From: Pollutimonas sp. M17
Lineage (GTDB): Bacteria > Pseudomonadota > Gammaproteobacteria > Burkholderiales > Burkholderiaceae_B
Assembly (NCBI RefSeq): GCF_025836975.1
Contig: NZ_CP107548.1
Coordinates: forward strand, 2,232,001-2,296,000
Reading direction: 5' to 3'
Length of the DNA: 64,000 nt
Shown here: one piece after another, positions 1 to 7,967 of the stretch
How the letters are laid out: every line of letters starts with the position of its first letter
Position numbering within the stretch: the first letter of the stretch is position 1
Notes under the pieces: generated by a model
The model's input: the letters and a program-made list of their open reading frames with translations, nothing else
What the model was told of the DNA's origin: nothing
The model's database searches: none
Made by a program: the position numbers and the translations under genes

Positions 1-601
1 CGGCGCGATCCGGTCTCAGTGCCCGCCACGCGGCCGGCACCAGCAGCACCAGGACGAGAGCCAGCGCGAAACACTGCACCGGCCAAGGAAAAAAAGGCCG
101 CCAGCCCGCGATCCGGCGCAGTTGGGTGGCTGCGGAACTGGCTGCCTCGATCGCGGCCATGTCCGGGACGCCGGGTGCGCCCGGCGCACCCAGGATGCGC
201 AACTGCGGATAGGCCAGGCGCAGTTCGGCCAGCACCTCCTCGGCCGCAAGGCGGGACGGATAGAAGCGGTCCGTGCGCGCCACCACCGCGCCCTCGTGCA
301 CGGCTACCAGCCAGTGTCCCGCGGCACCGACTTCCATCAACAAGGCCATGGTGCCCGAGGCGAACAGCACAGCGACATTCTGTGCCGCCGAGTGCAGGAC
401 ATTCTTGTGCTGCCGTCCGGCCTTCAGGGTCAGCACGCCGACCGACCCGGCCGCGTCGCCGGCCAATACGCAATGCGTGGACCGATGGCGTCTGGCGATG
501 CGCATGCCCAGGCGGTCGGCCCTGGCTCCGATCAGCGGAAACCAGTCCAGGCCGAATACCAGCGTCGCGGATGGAAGGGAAAGGATCAAGGGTTCGCTCA
601 T
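1..601 (-). CDS. pilO2: Type IVB pilus accessory protein, PilO2-like (3' end outside window)
   Basis: An open frame runs from an ATG at 601 to the window edge without a stop, so at least 200 residues are visible. It starts MSEPLILSLPSATLVFG and has one strong membrane segment near residues 173-188 (CFALALVLVLLVPAAW), preceded by a cytoplasmic-looking domain. That layout fits PilO/PilO2 proteins, inner-membrane accessory factors of type IVB pilus machines such as R64 thin pili and Tcp. It begins only 8 nt after the pilN stop, with a purine-rich GGCGAGG just ahead of the start, so it is surely cotranscribed. The family call rests mainly on position after tcpQ-pilN and on topology; sequence recognition is moderate. 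The rest of the operon should lie to the left of the window. Confidence 0.62.
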   Translation of the reverse strand, partial: MSEPLILSLPSATLVFGLDWFPLIGARADRLGMRIARRHRSTHCVLAGDAAGSVGVLTLKAGRQHKNVLHSAAQNVAVLFASGTMALLMEVGAAGHWLVAVHEGAVVARTDRFYPSRLAAEEVLAELRLAYPQLRILGAPGAPGVPDMAAIEAASSAATQLRRIAGWRPFFPWPVQCFALALVLVLLVPAAWRALRPDRA

Positions 602-609
602 GGCCTCGC

Positions 610-2199
610 CTAAAACCCTTCTTCAAGCTGGGCCGTGACCACCATGACGGTGGTCAGTTGCTGGGCGGCGGCGCGGTCGCTGCCGCCCAGCGCCAGCGGC
701 ATGCCCGGATTCAGGCGCCGGCCTTCGGTCTCTTCCTGCGTGCGATCGAAGCCGGAAATAATCAGGGGCTGGCCCGGCTGCAGTACGACCTGCTGCACCG
801 TCCCATTGCCGTCGATGGTGACTTGCTGCAGTTGCAGGGGATTGTCCCGGCTTCCGAACATGACGGATTTCAGAGGCTGGGCAACGGTGTTGTCATAGGC
901 CACCGACAGCAGTATCTGGCCGTCGTCCTGCGCATCCGGAACCAGCGTCAGCAGCGACCCCACCGTCTCTTCCCTCTGGCTGACGGAAACCGAAGGCAGC
1001 GCAAGCCCCGCGCTCTGGCCCAGCGCCGTGGTCTGGACCTTGTCGATATAGGAAAAGGTGGTCCGCACCGCATGCGTGACGGGCCTGCGGTTCAAGGTCA
1101 GGACGGGCAGGCTGCTGCGTCGCACCACCTTGCCGACCCGGCTCAAGGCCTTGATCACCGCCTCGGAGCTCTTGAACGGCCCTTCGTTCAAGCCTATGCC
1201 CAGCGCACCCGCCTCGGCTACGCCGGACCCGGGCATGCTGATGGCCGCCGCCACTTTAGCGCTGGTAAACACCAGGTTCCAGTCCAGCCCCGCTTCGGCG
1301 CTGTCCTGCACAGCCACCGTAAGCTCTTCGAAGACCAGGCGGACCCGCCGCGTCAATGCGCGGTTTTCCTGCTCCAGATACAAGGCGATTCGGTTCAGCA
1401 CCTCTGGAGTGTCCGTCACCACAATGGACGAACTGGCGCCCGGTTCGGCCACCACGACGCCGGCACGCGAAAGAAAAGGCTCGATGCGCGCGCGCAGCAC
1501 CGTGAATACATCATGGACGGGACTGTCCAGGCTGGTCCGCGACGTACTGACGAAGCCGTCCGCCTCGCTGCGGCCGCCCAGGCCCAGCGAGGCCTGCGCA
1601 TTGGCATTGAGCGTCAGCGCACGCACATTGAAAACGCGGGTTTCAGTCCGGTAGAACTCGATGCGCTCATTCCGATATGCCCAGGCCACGCCCAGCCGCG
1701 CGGCAATGCGGTCCAGTATGCGGGCCAGCGGCGCCGGGCCGCCCGACAGCGCCACGGTTGCCGGCGCGACAAACGCCGAACCGGCCTCCGCCGCGCCCAG
1801 CCGGGGAAGGAAGTGATCAAGTGGAAGCAAAGCATCGGGCCGGACGTGCACCGGAATATTCGTTGCCGCCGTGATACGCTGAGCCAGGGCCTGGAGGTCC
1901 ATTTCGCCTTCCGCGAACATCAGCGTCGTATCGACATTGGCGCGCAATGCCAGGGGCAGCGTCAGCTCGCGGGCCAGAGGCTGCGAGCGGCCCGCCAGCC
2001 AGGGGCGCCCGACATCCTGAGCCGCGCGGCGCGCCTCGGCGCTTTCCACCGAACGCGAAAACCCCTCGTGCCCCGCCAGAACGGCCGATTGCCTGCCGTC
2101 TATCGATGCCGCCAGCTGGCGCATACGCTCGCCCAGCGCGCATCCGGACAGCGCGCCGCACAAGGCGGCAGCCAGCATGAAGCGTAGGGCCCCGGTCAT
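610..2199 (-). CDS. pilN: PilN-family type IVB pilus outer-membrane secretin
   Basis: This 529-residue lipoprotein secretin would form the outer-membrane channel for a type IVB pilus. The N-terminus is a lipoprotein signal with lipobox LSGC. The middle resembles secretin N-domains, and the C-terminal half has the secretin-like stretch with VLTLNRRPVTHAV, TLVPDAQDDGQILLSVAYDN and a closing LIISGFDR segment. I start at the ATG at 2199 instead of a longer in-frame opening, because this ATG begins the signal peptide and overlaps the upstream stop as ATGA, a sign of translational coupling. It is the middle gene of the visible tcpQ-pilN-pilO2 run. Family length is usually 500-560 residues, so it looks complete. 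Confidence 0.85.
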   Translation of the reverse strand: MTGALRFMLAAALCGALSGCALGERMRQLAASIDGRQSAVLAGHEGFSRSVESAEARRAAQDVGRPWLAGRSQPLARELTLPLALRANVDTTLMFAEGEMDLQALAQRITAATNIPVHVRPDALLPLDHFLPRLGAAEAGSAFVAPATVALSGGPAPLARILDRIAARLGVAWAYRNERIEFYRTETRVFNVRALTLNANAQASLGLGGRSEADGFVSTSRTSLDSPVHDVFTVLRARIEPFLSRAGVVVAEPGASSSIVVTDTPEVLNRIALYLEQENRALTRRVRLVFEELTVAVQDSAEAGLDWNLVFTSAKVAAAISMPGSGVAEAGALGIGLNEGPFKSSEAVIKALSRVGKVVRRSSLPVLTLNRRPVTHAVRTTFSYIDKVQTTALGQSAGLALPSVSVSQREETVGSLLTLVPDAQDDGQILLSVAYDNTVAQPLKSVMFGSRDNPLQLQQVTIDGNGTVQQVVLQPGQPLIISGFDRTQEETEGRRLNPGMPLALGGSDRAAAQQLTTVMVVTAQLEEGF

Positions 2200-3347
2200 G
2201 ATGGCCTCGTTGCGCCGACAGTACGGTCGCAAGGCTGCGCATACGGCACAACGCGCAATACCCGATTGGAATAAAAGCACGGCTGCGCCGGCCGGTCCGA
2301 CAATTCCGTCGAGGCCACGAGCTCACGCACGGCCAGCTTGAAATCGGGCTCGAAACTGGCCGCACCCACAATCGGAATGTCCGCGTCGATGGCCCAATGC
2401 TCCGGCTCGAACGTCCAGCCCGACTGCCGCGCCCATCGGGCCAGCGCGGACCTTAGCGTAAGGTCTTGCGGTCCGACCTGATAGCGGCCGGTGGGAGCAG
2501 CGCCCGACAGATCGAAACTGGCGGCTGTAAGCGCCGAGACCGACGACGAAGACAAGGGCGCGGCAGAAGGCGATTTCGATGCCGATGAATCCGGCATACC
2601 TGATGGCATCGCCCGGGTTGGCGACTTGCCACTCGCTGACGATCCCGCCATCGACCTCGCCATCCACTCCGCCTGCACCTCTGGCGATGCCGGCCCCGGC
2701 CTACCTGGCGACAGGCCCGGAACCTGGTCCGGCACCTGCTCAACAGATGCCCCTGTTCGTGCTTCGGCGCCGGTTGCGGTCGTGGTTGCGGTTGCCATTG
2801 ACCTCGCGGGCGCGACCGCAGCGGGAACCATAGTTGGTTCCGCCATGACCGGAATCGAATCCAGGATATCAGCCTGATCGATTTGATTGACTGGATTGAC
2901 TGAAGCCGCCGAGGCCGTCGGCGCAAGCGCGGCAACAGGCTGCGCATCGGCATCCGGCGCCTGCGGCGACAACACGCCTTCCCCCGCTGCCCGCCGTACC
3001 GTGCTTTTAAGATGGCCGCCGCGCAAAACCAGCGTCGGCCATACGCCGTCCAACACCACATACGGCCCTTCGCGCACATACGCCAGCGGCCTGCCGCCCC
3101 GGGCGCCGTCCGCAAAGATCGCCGGCACCGGCTGCTGCGGCGAAAATTGCAGCCAGGTCTTGCGGCCATCGTCGAACACCTGTACCGGCGCCACGGCCCG
3201 GTGGCCCGACAGTTCCCAATCGAAGTTGTACTGGACCGCCGCAGCCTTGTCAGCCCGCATCGTGCGCACGAATGAGGGCCAATCGTGCACGCCGGCACAC
3301 GCCGTCAATACGCCAAGCAACAGAAACGCAGCAAGCAATCTGGCCAT
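2196..3347 (-). CDS. TcpQ-like type IVB pilus biogenesis lipoprotein
   Basis: This is a predicted lipoprotein of 383 residues with signal MARLLAAFLLLGVLTAC. The N-terminal third (to about residue 120) contains a small globular region (VFDDGRKTWLQFSPQQ) typical of pilus or conjugation accessory proteins. A long Ala/Ser/Pro-rich linker follows, and then a C-terminal TcpQ-type domain (YQVGPQDLTLRSALARWARQ onward) that in related systems works with the secretin. The ATG at 3347 is preferred over an in-frame TTG at 3365 because it opens directly into the signal peptide. The last codons overlap pilN. It is the first gene of the visible operon and has a candidate promoter about 100 bp upstream. The linker is low complexity and probably fast evolving. 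Confidence 0.75.
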   Translation of the reverse strand: MARLLAAFLLLGVLTACAGVHDWPSFVRTMRADKAAAVQYNFDWELSGHRAVAPVQVFDDGRKTWLQFSPQQPVPAIFADGARGGRPLAYVREGPYVVLDGVWPTLVLRGGHLKSTVRRAAGEGVLSPQAPDADAQPVAALAPTASAASVNPVNQIDQADILDSIPVMAEPTMVPAAVAPARSMATATTTATGAEARTGASVEQVPDQVPGLSPGRPGPASPEVQAEWMARSMAGSSASGKSPTRAMPSGMPDSSASKSPSAAPLSSSSVSALTAASFDLSGAAPTGRYQVGPQDLTLRSALARWARQSGWTFEPEHWAIDADIPIVGAASFEPDFKLAVRELVASTELSDRPAQPCFYSNRVLRVVPYAQPCDRTVGATRPS

Positions 3348-3449
3348 CGTCCGCACCCAAAGCAAGTAATCACGCCAACCCTCGGCATTGGCGCCATCTT
3401 GCTTGCGGTCGGCTTCTGACCGCCAGACCGAGATGTACGGATAGAATTT

Positions 3450-3477
3450 TTTATCGCTGCAATAAGCCCACTAGCAA
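3450..3477 (-). promoter_or_regulatory. Candidate sigma70 promoter for the pilus operon
   Basis: On the minus strand, a TTGCTA hexamer (3477-3472) and GATAAA (3455-3450) are separated by 16 nt, each matching consensus at four of six positions. They lie in an AT-rich patch about 105 bp upstream of the TcpQ-like start. Prediction by eye only. Confidence 0.35.
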
Positions 3478-3772
3478 TTCAATAAAAACAATCACTTACA
3501 ACGATCGCACACCGAAAGGAAGCCAGCGTCCCCACAGGCTGCAATTGCCCACCATCGAGAATAAAGAAGCAGCACCCAAGCGACAGGCCATGCCAATTGC
3601 ATTCGCGTCCCGCCAAGCCATAGAATCCTGGCCAGCCAGAACCTTCGATGCGGAGCTGTTTGCGCCACAAGAGAAGCTGCTCGCTGCACCAGAAGCCGCT
3701 TGCGCCAGAGCACAGACTCTCAAACAGCAACAGCCACAAACCGGCCCACCAAAACCCGGCATGCAGCCGTGG

Positions 3773-3960
3773 CGGCGTGGGTGGGCGGGCCCGGCGTTTA
3801 GGCGTGCGCCGCATGCTTCCGTAGGGAAGGCGGGGGCTTTCGGCGGGCGCTGTCTGACCGGAGCGGCACGCAGTGACGCGCAGGGAGTTCGCCCGCCGCC
3901 CGCCTGGACGAGGAAGATGCGGAAACAAGCACGCCGTGCCGGGACTGCCCATCCGCGCCG
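3773..3960 (+). repeat. Palindromic intergenic repeat, copy A
   Basis: This is one of three copies in this window, about 188 bp long. The core at 3791-3944 matches copy B (reverse strand) at about 146 of 154 positions in my hand alignment. Ends 3773-3795 and 3938-3960 form an imperfect inverted repeat: 19 of 23 Watson-Crick pairs plus three G-T pairs. Inside, arms 3841-3849 and 3890-3898 form a perfect 9-bp stem enclosing a smaller hairpin, and a further hairpin lies near 3825. The element sits in an 840-bp gene-free stretch, beyond the terminator of the solute-binding protein gene and upstream of the pilus operon. The open frames crossing it are by-products of the repeat, since the same translated string appears at all three copies. 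Confidence 0.85.
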
Positions 3961-4129
3961 TCATGGCGTGTTTGCAGAAAAACTATGCGCAAACGCAAGT
4001 CACCAGATAGCAAGAAGCGTGTGAGTCCTGACCTTGTCGATCACGTCCCTCAAACAGCCCTACGATTGCCGGGAGCCTAACTCCCCATGTGAAGAGCCCT
4101 TAACGTCGAAAAAAAATGTCATAAAGGCC

Positions 4130-4158
4130 AAAAAAAACGCCGCCTCAACCGAGGCGGC
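4130..4158 (-). terminator. Rho-independent terminator after the solute-binding protein gene
   Basis: On the minus strand, an 8-bp GCCGCCTC/GAGGCGGC stem with a 4-nt loop is followed by a run of eight T after one G. It starts 30 bp past the stop at 4188 and is a textbook intrinsic terminator. The remaining gene-free DNA from 3348 to 4187 holds copy A of the repeat and the candidate pilus promoter; I see nothing else convincing there. Confidence 0.9.
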
Positions 4159-4187
4159 GCCTTCCCGATAAAGAACAGAAACGTCCC

Positions 4188-5510
4188 TTACTTTTTGGCC
4201 ATCATCTTTGCAGCCTCGGCCGCCGCCGTCTTCAGGGCCGTCGGCGCGGGCTGATTGCCGCTCAGGGCCGTTTCCAGCGTCTGGCGGAACATCGCCCGTA
4301 TGCGCGGGTAATTGTCGATCCGGAATCCACGGCTGTTGGCCCCCGGGCTGGTCGCATTCGCGGCCACCAGCTGCTTCCAATCGCCCAGGTTCTTGTAGTA
4401 GCCATTGTCCGTCAGCGCAAAGGCCTGATCCGTCAAGGGCAGGAAGCCTGTGGCCTGATACCACTCGGCCGCCCGCTTCGGCTGTGCAAGCCAGGCCAGG
4501 AACTTGGCGCTGGCCGCATCGCTATCCTTGGAATGTCCGGCCGTCACCCACAGCGCCGACCCGCCCACGAAGGGGTTGCCCGGCTTCTTCGTAACCTCCG
4601 GATAATAAGGCAGGCCGCTGATCGCGAAATCCAGCTTCTTCGAGTTCTTGAAATAGCCCAGGTTTTCCGAGGTCGAGAACAGCACCGCGCATTCCCCGGC
4701 CGCAAAGCGCTTGGTCGCCACCGAGTTGTACTCGGGCTTGACCATCAGTTCCGAGCGCACCCAGCTTATCATCAGCGACAGATGACGTATGTACATCGAA
4801 TCGAAACTGAAGGCCGGCTTGCTCTTGGCCTTCAAGCCATTGTCGCCGCCGGCATAAAGCTGGTTGTTCACCGCCGCCAGGTTTTCCAGATTGATCGACA
4901 CCGGCTGATCCGAGGTCAGGGGGCAAGTGCGCGAACCGTTATTGGCCAGAGTGACCAGTTGATCCTGCAAGCCGCTCCAGGCGCGCTGCGGCACCGTCGG
5001 CTGCAGCTTGGCCTTCTTGAAGGCGTCGACGTTGTAGAACATTACCGGGACGTCCACCATATAGGGGAAAGCCACCAGCCTGCCTTTGTTGTCGCGCGCA
5101 AAGGTGTTTTGCTCGGACAAGAACCACTTTGCGTCCTTGATCGGGTAACGCGCCAGCAAGGTGTTCAAGGGCTGGATGTAGGAACGGCCCGCCACCTCGT
5201 CGGGCGCCCGGTCGTCGTCCAACTGCACCAGTTGTGGCCTTTCGTCGCGTTTCTTGGCCGCTTCCAGCGCCGCCTCGACCTCGTCTTCGTTGGCGAACGC
5301 CTTGAGCTTGACGGTAACGTCTTTTTGATCGCGGTTGAAATCCTTGACCAGCCCCTCGAAGATCTCTTTGTTGTACGGACTGAGCGAATGCCAGACCCGG
5401 ACTTCGGTGGCGGCCGATGCCGCCACCGAAGACATCAGCATCGCGCCCGCACTTGCCCACACAAGCTTGCGCCCCGAAAACAGGGCGCCATAAAGCCAGT
5501 TTAATTTCAT
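4188..5510 (-). CDS. Extracellular solute-binding protein (UgpB-like, ABC family 1), orphan
   Basis: This 440-residue periplasmic binding protein has a signal peptide (SSVAASA, cleavage near residue 34). The mature start TEVRVWHSLSPYNKEIFEGL and the motif GGSALWVTAGHSK are typical of family-1 solute-binding proteins for sugars or glycerol-3-phosphate (UgpB-like). The start ATG at 5510 lies 1 nt after the dadA stop, so the two genes form one transcription unit ended by a strong terminator. No permease or ATPase gene is adjacent, so it must either borrow an ABC permease encoded elsewhere or serve a sensory role. The true ligand cannot be read from sequence. Linkage to a D-amino-acid dehydrogenase is unusual for a sugar-type binding protein. 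Confidence 0.85.
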   Translation of the reverse strand: MKLNWLYGALFSGRKLVWASAGAMLMSSVAASAATEVRVWHSLSPYNKEIFEGLVKDFNRDQKDVTVKLKAFANEDEVEAALEAAKKRDERPQLVQLDDDRAPDEVAGRSYIQPLNTLLARYPIKDAKWFLSEQNTFARDNKGRLVAFPYMVDVPVMFYNVDAFKKAKLQPTVPQRAWSGLQDQLVTLANNGSRTCPLTSDQPVSINLENLAAVNNQLYAGGDNGLKAKSKPAFSFDSMYIRHLSLMISWVRSELMVKPEYNSVATKRFAAGECAVLFSTSENLGYFKNSKKLDFAISGLPYYPEVTKKPGNPFVGGSALWVTAGHSKDSDAASAKFLAWLAQPKRAAEWYQATGFLPLTDQAFALTDNGYYKNLGDWKQLVAANATSPGANSRGFRIDNYPRIRAMFRQTLETALSGNQPAPTALKTAAAEAAKMMAKK

Positions 5511-5511
5511 A

Positions 5512-6771
5512 TTAGGTTTGACCCAGAAAAGGAAACTCAGGTTCGGGCCGCCGGCCCGAGATAAGGTCAGCCAGCGCGCGACCCGACCCGACCCCCATGG
5601 TCCAACCCAAGGTACCGTGCCCGGTATTCAGATACAGGTTCTGGATTTTGGTTCTGCCGATCAGAGGGACATTCGAAGGCGTCGTGGGGCGCAGGCCCGA
5701 CCAGTAGCACACATTATCAAAATCGAGCGCGCTTGGGAACAATTCCCGGGCAAGCCGCGTCATATTATCGCAACGGATTGTATTAAGCGCGCGCGAATAG
5801 CCCGACAGCTCCGCCGTGCCGGCCATGCGCAGCTGATTGCCAAAACGGCTGTAAACCACCTTGTGGGCGCTATCGGTAAGACTGACCGTGGGGGCCGCGG
5901 CCGGGTCCACGATATCGAAGGTGGCCGAATAGCCCTTGGCCGGATACACATTGCACGGCACGCCCAGGGGCGATACGAACCAGGGCGTATAAGCGCCCAG
6001 CGCCGCCACATAGGCATCGGCCCTCAGCGTTTCATACAGGCCGTCGGGGCGTATCACCTCGGCGCCTTCCACCCGCCCGCCCGACGACACCAGCCGGCTC
6101 AACTGGGTGGAAAACCGGAACTCCACCCCGGCGCGCTCCGCCTGCTCGGCCAGCGCCTTGGTAAACAGATAGACGTCGCCGCTTTCGTCCTCGGCCGTGT
6201 AGTCGCCGCCCACGATGCTTTGGCGCACCGGAGCCAGCGCGGGCTCGAGCTGGATGATTTCCTCGGGGGTGACGATGCGGCGGTCCACGCCGAAATCGCG
6301 CATCACGCCGGCCATGCGCTGGGAGTCCTCGAACTCGGCCTGGTCGCGATAGAAATTGAGTATGCCGCGCTCCAGATGCTTGTAGTCGATGCCCAGCTCC
6401 GCGCGCATCGCCTGCAAGGTGCCGCGGCTGTATTCAGACATGCGCACCATGGCGCGTATGTTGGGCGCCAGCCGGCCCGGCAGGCATTCGCGCAGGAATT
6501 GCAGGCCCCACCACCACTGCCGGGGATCGAAACGCGGCCGGAAGACAATGGGCGAATCGTCCTTGAACAGCCAGCGCGCCAGCTTCAGCGGCGCTTGCGG
6601 ATTGGCCCAGGGCTCGGAATACGACACGGAAATCTGGCCGCCATTGGCGCGGCTGGTTTCCTGGGCGGGACCGCTTTCGCGGTCGATGACCATCACATCA
6701 TGGCCGGCCTGCCTCAGCCACCATGCCGTCGATGTTCCGATTACGCCGCTGCCCAGCACTGCTATCTTCAT
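5512..6771 (-). CDS. dadA: D-amino acid dehydrogenase
   Basis: This 419-residue FAD-dependent oxidase of the DadA/DAO family deaminates D-amino acids (classically D-alanine) to 2-oxo acids and passes electrons to the respiratory chain. The N-terminal Rossmann motif GSGVIGTSTAWWLRQAG, the substrate-domain stretch ETSRANGGQISVSYSEPWA and the C-terminal GLRPTTPSNVPLIGRT/NTGHGTLGWTMG are all intact. Length is as expected (about 415-435 residues). Usually dadA pairs with an alanine racemase or a Lrp-type regulator; here it is followed after 1 nt by a solute-binding protein gene. The upstream neighbour on the same strand begins 87 bp away, so dadA may belong to a three-gene unit with the ferredoxin-type reductase. 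Confidence 0.9.
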   Translation of the reverse strand: MKIAVLGSGVIGTSTAWWLRQAGHDVMVIDRESGPAQETSRANGGQISVSYSEPWANPQAPLKLARWLFKDDSPIVFRPRFDPRQWWWGLQFLRECLPGRLAPNIRAMVRMSEYSRGTLQAMRAELGIDYKHLERGILNFYRDQAEFEDSQRMAGVMRDFGVDRRIVTPEEIIQLEPALAPVRQSIVGGDYTAEDESGDVYLFTKALAEQAERAGVEFRFSTQLSRLVSSGGRVEGAEVIRPDGLYETLRADAYVAALGAYTPWFVSPLGVPCNVYPAKGYSATFDIVDPAAAPTVSLTDSAHKVVYSRFGNQLRMAGTAELSGYSRALNTIRCDNMTRLARELFPSALDFDNVCYWSGLRPTTPSNVPLIGRTKIQNLYLNTGHGTLGWTMGVGSGRALADLISGRRPEPEFPFLGQT

Positions 6772-6858
6772 TGTCCTGTCCTTTAACGCTGATTGGACGA
6801 CATGCCGCGAAGAATCCGTATCCGCCGCGCACCGGCGCCCTTGCCCGCCGAGATAAGG

Positions 6859-7896
6859 CTAGTCGGCGGCGTGAGCCTGTGTCGTGAACGCGTCGGCAAA
6901 GAACTCGTCCTCGGGCAGGCCATTCAGTTGAATGAAATCCCGGCGCGCGCTCTCGACCATGACGGGCGCGCCGCAGGCGTATACCTGATGCCCCGACAAA
7001 TCGGGGATGTCTTGCAGGACGGCCTGATGGACGAAGCCCTTGCGGCCCGTCCAGCCGTCCTCGGGCAGCGCCTCGGACACCACCGGCACATAGCTGAAGC
7101 CCGGCAGGTCCTTCGTCCATTGCAAGGCCAGCTCGTGCATGTACAGGTCGGCCGGCCGGCGGCCGCCCCAATACAGGGTAGCGGGACGCCGGTCGCCATT
7201 GGCCATCATACGCTCGACAATGGCCTTGATCGGTGCGAAGCCCGTTCCGCTGGACACGAACACCAGCGGCTTTTGATTGTCTTCGCGCAGGAAGAACGAG
7301 CCGAACGGGCCTTCCACGCGCAGGATCTCGCGCAGTTTCATTTGCGTCTCGCCGGCGCCGAACACATGGTCGGTGAACACCCCGCCCGGCGTATGGCGTA
7401 TGTGCAACTCGACCAGGTTGTTTTCGCTGGGCGGCGTGGCCATCGAATAGCTGCGCCGGCGGCCATCCTTCAGGATGAACTCGATGTACTGCCCGGGGTA
7501 GTAGCGGAAGGGATCCGCCGCGGGCAGCTGCAGCTTGACGATCATGACGTCGCCGGCCGCCTGCTCCAAGCCCATGACGCGCGCCGGCATCTTGCGGATC
7601 TGGATGTCGCTGGCCATGCGGATTTCATGCGCTTCTATCGTCAGGTCGGAACTGGGCCGGGCCTGGCAGAAGAGGGTATAGCCCTGCTCCAGGTCTTCGG
7701 GCGAGAGGATTTGCGCGGGGCTCGCGCCGGCGTCGTACGACCCGGCAACGACCCTGCCCTTGCAGGTGGAACACGCGCCGTTGCGGCAACTGTACGGCAG
7801 GACGATGCCCGCCGCCAGGGCGCCGTCCAGTACGGACTGCCCCTCTTCGACGGTGAACTCGTGCTGGCTGGGTTGAACTGTGACCTTGAAACTCAT
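6859..7896 (-). CDS. 2Fe-2S ferredoxin / FAD-NAD reductase (CDP-6-deoxy-delta-3,4-glucoseen reductase-like)
   Basis: This 345-residue fusion has three parts. A plant-type ferredoxin domain (residues 1-92) has cluster ligands in YSCRNGACSTCKGRV and a later Cys in LFCQARP. A ferredoxin-NADP reductase-like FAD domain (about 100-200) carries RRSYSMATPP. An NAD domain (about 200-340) carries FVSSGTGFAPIKAIVE and YACGAPVMVE. Burkholderiales genomes usually label this CDP-6-deoxy-delta-3,4-glucoseen reductase (AscD-like), but no deoxysugar genes are nearby. A general electron donor for an oxygenase or demethylase is equally possible. The gene lies 62 bp from parC and 87 bp from dadA on the same strand. 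Confidence 0.85.
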   Translation of the reverse strand: MSFKVTVQPSQHEFTVEEGQSVLDGALAAGIVLPYSCRNGACSTCKGRVVAGSYDAGASPAQILSPEDLEQGYTLFCQARPSSDLTIEAHEIRMASDIQIRKMPARVMGLEQAAGDVMIVKLQLPAADPFRYYPGQYIEFILKDGRRRSYSMATPPSENNLVELHIRHTPGGVFTDHVFGAGETQMKLREILRVEGPFGSFFLREDNQKPLVFVSSGTGFAPIKAIVERMMANGDRRPATLYWGGRRPADLYMHELALQWTKDLPGFSYVPVVSEALPEDGWTGRKGFVHQAVLQDIPDLSGHQVYACGAPVMVESARRDFIQLNGLPEDEFFADAFTTQAHAAD

Positions 7897-7967
7897 GACG
7901 CCCGATAAAGAAAAATAAACGAAAATACCGCCATTTTAAGCCGGATGGCCTGTTCCCCTCTACGGGA

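Noticed and set aside
19-2187. Long plus-strand open frame of 722 codons
   Set aside because: It lies antisense to pilN and pilO2, which have clear homology. Composition is Arg/Pro/Gln-rich as expected for a GC-rich shadow frame.
3479-3964. 161-codon minus frame upstream of the pilus operon
   Set aside because: Half of it is the repeat core and the rest has no coding character. The same translated string recurs at the other two repeat copies.
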